Notes under the pieces: model-generated
Seen by the model: the letters and a program-made list of their open reading frames with translations, nothing else
Told to the model about the DNA's origin: nothing
Database searches by the model: none
Translations under genes and position numbers: made by a program
Shown: positions 45,950-56,608 of the stretch, one piece after another
How the letters are laid out: the number at the start of each line of letters is the position of its first letter
Numbering within the stretch: the stretch's first letter is position 1
DNA from: Puccinellia tenuiflora
Taxonomy: Eukaryota; Streptophyta; Magnoliopsida; Poales; Poaceae
Direction: 5' to 3'
DNA length: 64,000 nucleotides
Assembly (NCBI GenBank): GCA_012064385.1
Contig: QRDG01000024.1
Location: 1,617,940 to 1,681,939, forward strand

Positions 45950-46990
45950 AATGGTTTTGCTTCTGGCAAACTACTTTGGAGGTCCGTAAAGCTGATGATC
46001 AGCGATGGAGCCGCGTCAAGCTCGGGTGAAGAGGTGATCTGTCTCGCTTCACTTTGGTGGTGCCGAAGGATAGGGATAGCCGTTGGTTTGTCATATAGGT
46101 TTATCCCGTTGTACACGCCTGACGGCCGTCATCTGACGACGGTTCAGGAGGTGCAGAACCACTTGTACAACAACATCTCGCTGCCAGCATATCGGCGTCG
46201 GTAGCCCAACATCGTCAATGTCCGGTGAGTGATGGCGCCGCCGCTCACCGGGCAGTCGCGACTCGACTACATCAAAATGGTGTGGCGGACCATGACACAG
46301 AGCAGCGGCTCGAATCGCAGTACAACATGTTGTTGCCCTATTGAGACGAGGAGTACGACACGGCCGCCTCCATATAGCTTCTTCCCTACTTCCGCCGACC
46401 TGGCGCCGCATGACGAATGGTTCTTGTTGGTGCACATAGAGTCTGACCCCGATGCTGCACAAAACTCCGCCGAAATGTACATGCAGCAGTCGGGAGAAGT
46501 GAGCGACCCGACACGGAGGAGGGAGAAGAAGATGAGGCGGAAGAGGACGAGGAGCGACCAGACCGCAGTGGCCCGGTATGCATGTGGCCATCGCCACGTC
46601 CCTTGCAGGGCTGCCGTCACCACCTCCACCTCACGGTTGCGTTAGTCATTAACATCTAGGCCATGGCATGCAAGGTCCCGCCATGACATCCGAGTTCTCG
46701 TCGGAACTTGTCGCCGACTACGTTCACCATCGACATCGACGTGGCTAGTATGGGTGATCTCTCCGTGCATGCATGGGCAAGCATGTGGGCTTTAATATGG
46801 CTTTGCGGCATCCATGCATCGGGGCAAGATGGCGATCGAGCAGCAAGTTGCCAAGTTGATGCGTGCGTGTGTACGGGGAGTTCGTTCGTTGCATCGATCG
46901 GGTGCATATAAGTATGGGGCGTACGTGTCGCGTGTGTGATGCGCTGACGCTCGGGTGACGGCACACGTACGTACGTACCATTTGAAGCCT
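45950..46990 (+). other. Possible broken gene fragment, unassigned
   Basis: Around 46055-46200 two frames give VPKDRDSRWFVI and then LYTPDGRHLTTVQEVQNHL. The second half faintly resembles the end of a plant methyl-CpG-binding (MBD) domain, but the frame is interrupted and the match is weak. The downstream GC-rich part (46220-46640) has no motif. Treat as an unverified remnant. Confidence 0.25.
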
Positions 46991-49900
46991 AGGTACGCTT
47001 TCTCTCTTCTAGTTTGCTTCAGTGCAAAGGGAAAATACCATTCTCCAAAAGGATAAGTGCTACGGTGACTTTGGAGTTGGATTATAGGCCTCTAATCCAA
47101 AGTCATACTAACACACTTCTGTTGATCTAGTACATCGATATCACATTCCTTTTCGTTGATTTCTTCGGTCGGTTTTTGCAAGATATATAAGCGCAGTGAT
47201 CGAGACCTCAAACCCTAACTAATTAATCAAGGATATCCTTACGATTAAGCCAGAACTTTTTTTGGTTAACTTACGATATAGATTGTCCTCTCCTCCGCAC
47301 GTACGTTTCTTCCCTTCTCCAACTCTTATGTTCACTTCTCCAACCATCTTGTGCGTCAACCTTTTCCAGCCGAGCTAATCCTGTTAATGTCGTTCTGGTA
47401 GGACCAAATGGACGGCTCTGAGCTCTTTGACTGTCCACATCGTGGATGCCATGCATCGCTGTTTGAACCAACATTTCTTTACACCGAAATTCGCTAGCTT
47501 TGTTTTTATTATCCTATACTGCAAATAGTTAGCACACATATACAGCTCTTCCTAAGCAACAACTCAACTTTCTGGGGGGCAACTACAAGAATAATCACTC
47601 CATACATTTTCTTATATCTATACAGGTCAATTGCCATCTTATCTTATCTATGTTGAGGACTTTACATTATCTCCTATAAACATTCGCCAATAATGCATCA
47701 ATCCAATAAGTTCTGATAATATAAATCCTTACCATAATGCTTGCTTACAAAGAATTAGCCTCATTGATTTGAGGGAACAAGAAGAATACATGCACAGTAT
47801 TCCATCGACAATGTACGCAGCCATTTGATTTGTCGCATATAGGAAATTAAATTTGTCAACTCTTGCCACCATGGACAGAATTGAACACATTGCTGATTAC
47901 CATGTATGTGAATAACTTTTGTATGGACTAAGTTATATTAAAACTTACTAAAATATAACGGATAATTACGAAGTTGGGACAATGTGTTACTTTCTTAAAT
48001 TAATACTATATATAAAGTATATAATCCTTTTGTAACAAGTACAAAATAATTTGTCAACGATGACACAAATGCCATATTTTTTGCGAGGGATGCAAGGCCA
48101 TTATACTTTCTCACCCAGAAAAAGGATACATCGACCTTTGTATGAGGAGAAAATAAAATTTCCATTTTGAATAAACTCACGTCAATCCTACCATTCAGGT
48201 AATAGTGAACATTCTTCGCAAAGTATCATCCTTTTGGCATGGGCTGACGTTGGCATTACGAGGCCACTTCGGCGAGGTCTTTCTAGGTGGTTGCTCCTCG
48301 ATGATATCGGAGTTCCTAAAAGTGATGATGATGACACTTATTGGCAGCCTCAACGACCCTCGCGACGATTATGTTTCATGACAATCAACTAGGGTGTCTT
48401 TACCAGTTTTGAACCGGTTTCCCGCTAATTAATCGAGTAACTCTCTGCTTCTTGATCTTGATTAATGAAAATAGCAAGTCTTTTTTCTTGTTTCAAAACG
48501 TAAATTCAGAAAATATAGAGCGGCAAACCAAAGGCATTGCTCATTTCGGTTGCACGGATCTCAGAGCTCCAGCTAGCCATTGACATGGTAGAAGCACATA
48601 CTGTATGTAGTCATGGTACCGCAGCATGCATGTGCGTCTAACGAAACAGGTTCACCGCTGACAAATCTCCTACCAGCAGCTCGATCTTCTACCGAACGAA
48701 AACATGGGCAGGTCAACTGAACCTGCAGCCGGGAGAGCTGACAATTACGCGATCGATCGATCGATCAGCAGTACTATACGATTGCTCGAGTGTATAATAC
48801 GATGAAGAAGAAAGGAATTACGTGATTCGGATCGGGATACGGGCGAGTTTCTTTCCACGGCGCGCGCACTACAGCTGATTGTCATTCTCGGTTTTCTACC
48901 AGTTGCAACCCCCGCGCACGCCATTGATTCCATCCAATCTCGCGACAGTATCTGACATGAAATCCCGAAAAATCCGTGCCACTAATTGCTTTTTAGTCAA
49001 GTAAACGGGTTCTTCAAGGAGCATATGCATATGCAGTGCTAATAAGGTAGGTTAATTATGTACTAGCATCGCTGGAAGCAAGGATTAGAAGCATGCATGA
49101 TAGATGAGTGTTGAGATAATATTGTCAACGAACAGAGCAGAGGATGCTCTCGGCGAGTCAGAGGAGCTCTGATCAATTGGGAGTTAGCTCGTGCTTGGGA
49201 GTCAAGGGCCAACACATGCAGCCTGTAATAGAAAAAGGTATGTCAACTACTCCACCTTTCACAAAAAAAAAATTAAAAAATATATATATCTAGACGCTTT
49301 TCAGTCTATAGTTTTACTCATTTTGATCCGTATATAGTCCATATGCATATGCTACCACGGACTCGCGGTAGTTATATGTAAATTGGGTAACGTATTTTTC
49401 TTATCATATAGGTTTTAGGTTTGTTGTGTGGTGGCTGTGATTTCTTCATGTGTTGACTATATGAATCAAACTCTTCAGAAATTCAAACAATGTTTTGCGG
49501 CTAAAATAAAAGGAAAAAGACTATGTTTTCGTTCCTCGACTATTGCCAGATTATTTTCTAGATCAACCAAATTCTACACTGGGATCTGATCCTTCAAATC
49601 TTAAACGATACAGATTTACTCAATTGCCCCCACTAAATTAAGTTCCGACGATGATGCAACGGTGGTTCGTAGCCAACACAAAAAAGGGAAGATCTCTGAA
49701 AATAATAAATATAAAAAATATGATTATATGTTTTTAAAGAAATCTAAAATATTTTAAAATGAACGTTTTGTGATTTCAGGGGTTCCAAAATTAAATTCCA
49801 CATTTTTCCTATTTTTTAGTTATTTAATTCTAAATTTCATGATATAATATTTTCCTTGTGATTATATTCTTTAATAATTTACTTACTTATAATTATATAT

Positions 49901-50320
49901 TTTATAAATATTTTCCTTTTTTGCATTTGATATTTTTTATATTATCTTCGGTTTTACGAAAATAATATTTACATTTGTCGAGTTTGATAAAATATGAATT
50001 TTTAAATTTCATAATTTTTTTGCTTTGGCTGGGTCGTCACGTTTGTCATCTCCAAAACTGTTTTCTACGGGTAACAAAATCTAGAGATGTTTGATAGCTG
50101 AGAGGTAAAAGTCTCTTGTAATAGTTGACTCTACCAGTCAGGATTACATCATGGTGCTCACATCTACGCACCCGGTGCACCCAGTAGGACGTTAGTGAGG
50201 TGCATCCGGTAGGGTTTTTTTTTCCGAGGTAAATGGAAGTCGCTGGCCTTCCGATGGGGGTTATGACTACCAACCAAACCAAGTTGCCGTCAGACTGCAT
50301 CCTCGCTCGCTTGTCACCAT
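46991..50320. other. Unassigned AT-rich intergenic DNA
   Basis: No gene model could be supported on either strand. Minor items: a small hairpin near 47066-47105, a GATC-repeat near 48750-48770, and a Stowaway-like internal fragment (TTTTACTCATTTTGATCCGTATATAGTCC) near 49310-49345 without ends. Confidence 0.45.
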
Positions 50321-50324
50321 GTGA

Positions 50325-50425
50325 TGTGCGCCGCGTAGAGAACGGGGCAGAGGCCAGTGGTTGGGGTCACGGTGTGGTTTGAGTTCGATCCCCATCGGGG
50401 ACGAATTTTCATAAAAGGATCTCTT
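50325..50425 (+). mobile_element. tRNA-derived SINE-like fragment
   Basis: GCAGAGGCCAGTGGTT followed by GGTTTGAGTTCGATCCCC resembles the A and B boxes of an RNA polymerase III promoter, as in tRNA-derived SINEs. Poly(A) tail and target duplication were not identified. Confidence 0.4.
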
Positions 50426-52194
50426 CTTCTATAAAAGTATGCCCAAGGTGCTAATGCCCATGGGTCTCTTTTTTTTCTTTTTTTATGTGCACCGCGTAAC
50501 GTCCTGATACGCGATCTTACAATGGAGATAGACGGCACGCATCGTGCCAACAAGGATGGATGGTTTATCCTGTTGCAGTATTTTGTTTTGTTCGTTCGTT
50601 CGTGACTTCAACTGCGTGCGTTGTTCGCGTGGTGGGGCTATTTTAATTACTACCAATGGATGTGCTCGGAAGAGTGTGGCCTCCAGAAGTCAGAGATGAG
50701 ATCGAGGGAGGGAGAGACGTAAAGCTAGGCACTGCTGCTTCTGACTTTGCCTTATTTTACTGGGTTACTACTAATGTATACTTGGGATAGCCCATTGTTT
50801 CGCCAGTTCGGACGTACTGACACCGTCACACCGACGACGAAGCGATGCACGATTCCGGCTGCTCCCCTCGATCGAGTTGAGATTTCCCGGCAAAACGATA
50901 CCGCATTTTCCTAATACTCCTTGGTTTTTCATCCAAAGTTCGTCTTCACCTCCCACGAGTCTGCAATTTGTAACCCCGCGGTTCTGCTTTGCTCACACTA
51001 GTACAGTAGTTATTACACTCAGTTAGCCAGCAAAATGTATTTTATTTAATCTATTGTTCATAACTCTTTGGAATATATGCAACCCTTGTCTCCATGAAAT
51101 GTCATTTGATCTAGGCAAGTGTCGGTGGTAAGCGATCGCGTCAAGGAAATTAATCGCATCTTTCGCAGCGGAAGTCTTCGTCCCTTAGCTTGCCACTTGC
51201 AATTAAGGATTCTTCTTAGCATCAAACAAAACAAGGAGCACTAGAATTAAGGGCACAAAGGACTATAGAACGACATCCGATGGTACGTTTGGTGATTTTG
51301 TTATCGGGCCGACACTGTGTTTTTGACCGTGAGATGAGAGCATGCATCGCCTGCGCCAAGTTCAGTGTTAGGATGGCCTGCCAACAGCGCAACACTCACA
51401 GAAGCCGGCCCACCCTCAGAAGCAGCCCACCGCACCAGCAAACGCACATGCAAGCCGAACCAGGTGATTCCTATTCAACAAAAAAAAAATAGCACGCTAA
51501 CAAAAAGACTAGAAATAACCTTAGGTAATGATGATGGCGGGCAATCTGTCGGTTTTTCTAGTTATTCTGAAGACGATGTTAATAATTCTGATTAAAGTTT
51601 AAAACGGTTTATCTTTTATTTGATTAATTTTTATGGTTTAAGCCTCATATTTGTATTTGAGCCATTGATTTGGCCTTGGCATTTGAATATGGCTACCTGG
51701 TTATGCATGTATTGCTTCTGGACAAAATTTTAATGTTGAAATCCTTAATATTTGGGCTATTTCTTGCATTTTTTTCATCACGCTATTTTACATGTAATTT
51801 CGCTATATCACGCTATATCTTATATAGCTTCTAGAGAAGGACCACGCTATTTTTGATAGCACGCTATTTTTTTCCTTGTTCCTATCGCGTAACGCATTTT
51901 TTGGTAGATGTGGGAGGAGTCCTCCAACTTGGCCATCCTCTTTTTTTTTTGTAGCAATAAGGATAACCAGCATTACACTGAGAAAATCAGTATGCAAGAC
52001 CTAGTTGTTTGAAACAGGAACAGAGCCTTGGAGCATGCACACCAAAGACGCCAAACATCTCCATTGTCAAAAATATTCAGGGCTCCCTGATAGATACCCA
52101 AGTATGCTGTGGTATTTACCAGGCATTGTAAGGGAACTGGCAGCCTGGCAACCAGGATAACCGAAGACCATGAACTTCGGCAGCCTACTTAAAG
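50426..52194. other. Unassigned intergenic DNA
   Basis: No supported gene. Around 51480-51600 an open frame ends with an acidic tail (NDDGGQ...YSEDDVN) reminiscent of hAT-type transposase C-termini, too short to call. CACGCTAT recurs several times at 51780-51870. Confidence 0.35.
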
Positions 52195-52557
52195 TACTCC
52201 CTCCGACCCGAATTACTGTTCGCAGCGGTATTTTTGCGAAACCCCCCCTGGTTTTTTTTCAACTGAAGCCACACATCCCCCTGGTCTCGTACTCTGCTCC
52301 GCCCCGGACGGCGCCGCTGCTCCGCCCCGGACGACGCCGCTGCTCCGCCTCGGACGGCGCCGTTGCTCCTCCTCTTTCTCTGCTCCGCCGACCGCCGCAG
52401 CTTCCCCTGCTCCGCCTCGCATCCCCGCATCCCCGCATCCGGCCTGCCCCTCCCAAGATCCTAACTTTGCCATCGGGCCTGCCCCTTCCTCCTCGTATCC
52501 CCGCATCGGTGGAGGAGCTCGCCGGGAACGAAGGGGCTAGCAATGGGCGGTGGTGGC

Positions 52558-52710
52558 GGTGGTGGGATGGAGGTGGAGGTGCGCGTCGTCGGCGGCGCCC
52601 GGAGCTGCTTCGTCGCGCTCCCGCTCCACCTCATCCAGGCCCTCTCCCGCACGTCTGCCTCCGGCGACCTCCCGCCCGTCCTCGCGCTAGACCTCCGCGC
52701 GGCCACCGGC
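52558..52710 (+). pseudogene. Captured PEX1 N-terminal exon fragment
   Basis: The plus strand encodes MEVEVRVVGGARSCFVALPL followed by HLIQALSRTS and LPPVLALDLRAA. This resembles the extreme N-terminus of plant PEX1, the peroxisomal AAA-ATPase that recycles the PEX5 receptor. In the family the next residues should be a WSLAWSG-like stretch. Instead the sequence runs directly into the SNF5/BSH-like fragment near 52712. It begins soon after the left transposon end, has an ATG, and lacks both AAA domains. The family call is from memory of PEX1 sequences. Confidence 0.65.
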
Positions 52711-52940
52711 GCTCGGGGTACAGGGACGCCTTCACCTGGAACCCACGCGGTACGGCACCGCCTCCGCCTCCCGCTCGCCTCTTCCCATCGCCAGGTTCCT
52801 CTGTTCTTGACGGTCCAGTCTTTCTTGCGCCGTGCAAATCCCGACTCACAGGTCATCAGCTTCGTCAGGAGGACGGCCAAGGACCTCAAGCTTCCGGCCA
52901 GCTTCGTTCCCCAGATGCTCCAGTCCATCCAGGTACCGCC
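52711..52940 (+). pseudogene. Captured SNF5/BSH exon fragments
   Basis: In one frame GYRDAFTWNPR (52712-52745) and in another NPDSQVISFVRR...AKDLKLPASFVPQMLQSIQ (about 52838-52932) match adjacent parts of the SNF5-repeat region of plant BSH, a core subunit of SWI/SNF chromatin-remodelling complexes (in the family: FTWNPxDPDxEV...KRTVKDLKLP...QSIQ). About 90 bp between them resembles an intron starting G|GTACGG but without a clear acceptor. QSIQ is followed by GTACCGCC, a plausible retained splice donor. The fragment is therefore of genomic, not cDNA, origin. Confidence 0.72.
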
Positions 52941-53271
52941 TCTCGTCCTCAGCTTGTCGGTCATCTTTCTTAGGACAAATAGACTACTTTGTATTGGTAA
53001 TTCTGCAATTGCACAGCTCTAAAGCTTACAAGGTGCTCTATGAATTATTTGTGTGCTTGAAAAAAGGGGCAATTGGCTGAGTTAATGATCGGTTAAGAGA
53101 ACCAGAGACTATAAACTGAAAGCATATGTGATTATTACAGTTCTGTTCAAATGTTGCCGCAAGAATACATACTCAAAGTGATGATAGCAGTGCACATTGA
53201 TGATAACATCAGATGAACAAAATGTGTTTATAATTTACAATTGTTTGCTCAAGTATTACATGCCAGCTAAT

Positions 53272-54847
53272 TTAGGATGGCTTGCTGTTTGTTTTTGCCT
53301 TCCTCGGCTTCTTGTACTGCCCTTCATATTCTCCTCCTCTTCTCCTCTTGATCCTCTTCTTCTCCTCAGGCTTCTCCTCTTCTATTATTGGTTGTTTTCC
53401 CTTCCTCTTCTCCTGCTCATGCTTCTCTTCTTCTATTCTTGGTTGTATTGCAGCTTCAAATTCGCCTATTTGTGTTTCCCGGATGAGATCAAGTTTCTGC
53501 AAATACTAAACATAAAATTATGTCATTAAGATGCATCAGTATAGACCTATCTTAAAACAGATAATTACAAGCAATAAGACATTGACATACACTCTTGACT
53601 CGACGGCATGGACGGACAATGCTTGATGGGTCCTTCAACCATGTGGCATATTCTTTTCCTGCGATAATTGTGTCATAATCCAGGATTACTTTGGACCTTC
53701 CTTTTCTCTTTGATGCTTTCTTTGCTTGTTTATCCTTCATCTTCTCCTCCTCTTGCTCCACTAGTTGTTTCTCATACTCGGCTATTAGCTTTAAGGTATC
53801 TTCATACAGTGTGCTATCAACCTCTAGTATGTTAGGCAGCTTTCCCTCTCTTATTAGCTTGTCCTTGCCCATGTGGGGTGGCTTATATGTGTTTCCACCT
53901 TGGTCTTTCATAATCTCCAACAAGACAGACTGTAAGGTGATATACACTTTGGCAAGTGTCTTCACGTCATATGCATCATAAGCCTGCTCCACTGTTTCTA
54001 TCAGTTCTTTTAGATTTTTAGGTGCACTCTCGAATGCCAAGGATTGGATGGAGCTGAAGAAGCAAAGGTCCAAAACATTCAAATCTGGCGAGTTAGGAGG
54101 TTGGAAAGTCAGCCTAATATCCAGTCCCGAAGCTTTTACGGCGGCTAGAAATACAGGATCATCAGGCTGGACATGCGTTCGAGCATTGTCTTGTTGTATC
54201 CATATTGTTTCAGCATATCCATCATCAGGCCACACTTCTACAATTGCTGGAATTACCTTCTCACAGAGGTATTCCCGCATTACATCTCTAGTAACATTGA
54301 CGTTCTTTAATTCCAGTGTGCCTTTTGTCCTATACTTTGAGTCGTATTTGGCAACATCTTCTGTGACAAAAGCCCACATGCCAACCTTTCCGTCAAATGT
54401 GACATTTCCTTGCTCATCATGTCTAGGTCTAGCAACTAAAGTTAAGAACATGACCTTGCCGATGTTGTTTTTGTTATGGATAGTACGAACTGGTGCTGCT
54501 TCTTCTCGTGTTAGGTAGTACGTCCTATCTGTCTTAGTCATGTTAAACCATTTTTCATCCATGTGCATTGTGTTGCCCATCTTTTTGAACCAAATCTTTG
54601 CTTGTGAGATTGTGGTTTCATCGACCATTGAGATGCAATGTATGAGTCTTCTTAATCTGTTTTGAAGTGTTAGATGTGTCTTCAGGCTATTGGTATGTCG
54701 CCTTAAATCGCCCCATTCCAACCTCTTTTGAAGTGTTGTGAAAGGGATATCAAGGGATCTAGCCAGCGCCCTCAATGTACCTCTTTGGTTGAAGGGAATT
54801 TGAGGCACCCTTTCATCGAGTTCAAGCATCATGTCTTTGCACAGCAT
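53272..54847 (-). CDS. Mariner-like DD39D transposase, N-terminally defective
   Basis: Exon 54847-53591 and exon 53496-53272 join in frame through GT-AG (AAGAGT|GTATGT; TTTGCAG|AAACTT). The first begins with a helix-turn-helix-like stretch (RGTLRALARSLDIPFTTLQKR) and RRHTNSLKTHL. The catalytic core has HMDEKWFNM (first Asp), IQQDNARTH (second Asp) and NSPDLNVLDLCFF, whose LDL Asp is 39 residues from the second, the plant DD39D pattern. A basic tail (KRIKRRRGG) could be a nuclear signal. The usual first helix-turn-helix (LTxxQR...VQRIW) is missing. Upstream, an acidic repeat ORF (55049-54822, starting MVLFDINLTPP) overlaps in a different frame. Whether this protein can bind its ends is doubtful. 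Confidence 0.85.
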
Positions 54848-55049
54848 GTTCTTGTTCTTCTACTTCTGGAACATCAGCAGCTTCTTCTCCTTCTTCTTGA
54901 ACATCAGCAGCTTCTCCTTCTTCTTCTGGAACATCAGGAACTTCTTCTGGAATGTGAGCAGGTTGCTCTTCTTCTTCTGGAGTATGTGGACTGAAGTTGA
55001 GATCCTCCAGCTCTATTGGTGGAGTTAAGTTGATATCAAAGAGTACCAT
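54822..55049 (-). pseudogene. Acidic N-terminal segment of the MLE transposase, out of frame
   Basis: The minus-strand frame MVLFDINLTPPIELEDL leads into Glu/Ala-rich imperfect repeats (EEEGEAADVQEEGEEAADVP) encoded by a short minisatellite at about 54855-54960. It then meets a stop while the transposase core continues in another frame from 54847. A possible splice acceptor (TTTTCTGCAG|GTTGCC) near 55075 precedes it, suggesting a leader intron. A deletion removing the first helix-turn-helix, or an indel, would explain the break. Confidence 0.6.
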
Positions 55050-55461
55050 CTTGTCCTATGGTGGACCGGGCAACCTGCAGAAAAGCAATTGAGGAGTATT
55101 TAGTTTCTCAGAAATTAATATAGTCATGATGCAGGAAATGCAGGAAATGCAGGAAAATACAATGCACAAAGGTTCATCAGCTGCAGAGGTTGCCTCTCTG
55201 TTCATCAAGTATGAATGCATTTGGTATTCTAAAAAACTTCGGAATATCAGATGGTCCACATGATTCATCCCCAATTCTATCTAGTCATGCTGCTGAATAC
55301 CCAATTTGTTTTGTGCATATGTTTTTTTTAGGAAGGACATGCAGGGATACAGTACCACTAACAACAGGCAAACACAGATTAAGCAGAATGTATATCAAGC
55401 AAAGTTGAGAGCCTCTATAAAATTTGATGGATAGGTCTGTGGAATGTCTGAATCTTGCTAG

Positions 55462-55555
55462 TGGTTTCAGCAGTGCCTTGCAGCAGCAAACACTTGGACA
55501 GAACACTTGGTTTCAGCAGTGCCTTGCAGCAGCAAACACTTGGACAGAACACTTG
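55462..55555. repeat. 47-bp tandem duplication inside the MLE
   Basis: GGTTTCAGCAGTGCCTTGCA with the following GCAGCAAACACTTGGACAGA occurs back to back at 55462 and 55509. Related fragments (CACACAGCAAACAAATGCT) recur to about 55640. Confidence 0.85.
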
Positions 55556-55769
55556 ATTTTATCAGTCAATTTTTAGCAGCAAACAAATGCTCACACAGCA
55601 AACAAATGCTCACACAGCAAACAAACACTTGGTTTCAGCAGTGAGCACCAATACAATGCACAAAGGTTCTGCTCCAGTGCTGCTAAAATCATTTGAGCTC
55701 TGCATGTCGTCATTCATTCCACTAATTAAGATTTTTGTTCACAATCTGACGAGTTTATCATTGATGCAG

Positions 55770-55905
55770 GAGTTTGAGGTTATCAAAATGGAATATCAAC
55801 AAAAGTTATCTGCTCTGAACAAGAAGAAGCAGCGTGGCGTCGGTTCTTCATCACTTGAGAGGGCAAAATCTGCTGCTAGTCACTTGCATACAAAATATGA
55901 ACAGA
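55770..55905 (+). pseudogene. Captured DUF632 exon fragment
   Basis: After an intron-like TTGATGCAG acceptor the plus strand encodes EFEVIKMEYQQKLSALNKKK then SSSLERAKSAASHLHTKYE. This resembles the DUF632 domain of plant DUF630/DUF632 (bZIP-like, NRG2-type) proteins, where the related motif is MEYxxKxxxLNKxK...EKxKAAVSHLHTRYIVDMQSMDST. The match stops after HLHTKYE where another sequence begins, so this is a partial exon with its acceptor. The retained acceptor shows it was copied or moved as genomic DNA. Confidence 0.68.
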
Positions 55906-55990
55906 GAGGTTGCCTGTCGTGCTCACCACTGGAAGCAGAGGGAGGAGGCCTCGAGCAGACGATCCTGCGCAGGCCGGCGGGAGGAGACGA

Positions 55991-56410
55991 GCACGGCGGC
56001 GCGGCGGCGCAACGACTCCTCCTCCGCCCACGTCCGCGACAGCAACGCCGCCGCCACGTCCTGCAGCTCCCGCGCCTGCTCCGCCGCACGCGCCGCCGCC
56101 TCCACCGTCCTCCCCTCGGTGGCCGCCGCCGGATTCGCGCGGCGATGGGAAGGGGAAACGGCCGGCGGGAGGAGACGAGCAGATGATCCTGCGCAGGCGT
56201 GCGAGCTCCTCGCCGAGCACGGCGGCGCGGCGGCGCAACGAATCCTCCTCCGCCCACGTCCGCGACAGCAACGCCGCCGCCACGTCCTGCAGCTCCCGTG
56301 CCTGCTCCGCCGCGCGCGCCGCCGCCTCCACCGTCCTCCCCTCGGTGGCCGCCGCCTGATTCGCGCGGCGATAGGAAGGGGAAACGGCCGGCGGAGGAAG
56401 CCCTCCAAGG
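55991..56410 (-). repeat. Duplicated GC-rich coding-like segment (coiled coil)
   Basis: Two copies about 227 bp apart (from 55991 and from 56218) are almost identical. In one minus-strand frame both encode EGRTVEAAARAAEQARELQD continuing into LSRTWAEE(D/E)SLRRRAAVL, an Ala/Arg/Glu-rich helix likely to form a coiled coil. The source gene is not recognised. It abuts the right end of the mariner element and may be a further captured exon that was then duplicated. Confidence 0.65.
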
Positions 56411-56608
56411 GAGCCTCCCAACTGCGGGCGCAACCGCCGCGGACTCGCTCTCTCCGGCGAGCTGAGGACGGCAGCGATCCGCCCGTCGCCCGCGAGGAGA
56501 CTGATTTCGATTTGGGGACCTATTTGTAAAGATTTTGAACTGGCAGTTTTTTTTTGTAAAAACAGAAAAACACATCCGCCCGCCCATTAATTCGGGTCGG
56601 AGGGAGTA

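Larger units (their letters stand above)
52197..56606 (-). mobile_element. Mariner-like element (MLE) carrying captured gene fragments
   Basis: The ends CTCCCTCCGACCCGAATTA are perfect inverted repeats over about 19 bp, and TA flanks both sides (52195-52196 and 56607-56608). The ends match the Stowaway consensus, which mariner-like elements mobilise. The middle encodes a plant DD39D mariner transposase on the minus strand. Left of it are PEX1-like and SNF5/BSH-like exon fragments; right of it are a DUF632 exon fragment and a duplicated coiled-coil segment. At 4.4 kb the element is within the usual plant MLE size range, but the captured pieces replace ordinary spacer. Confidence 0.85.

Noticed and set aside
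51365..51595. hAT transposase C-terminal fragment
   Set aside because: Only a short acidic tail is suggestive. The hAT dimerisation domain and CAGNG-type ends were not seen.
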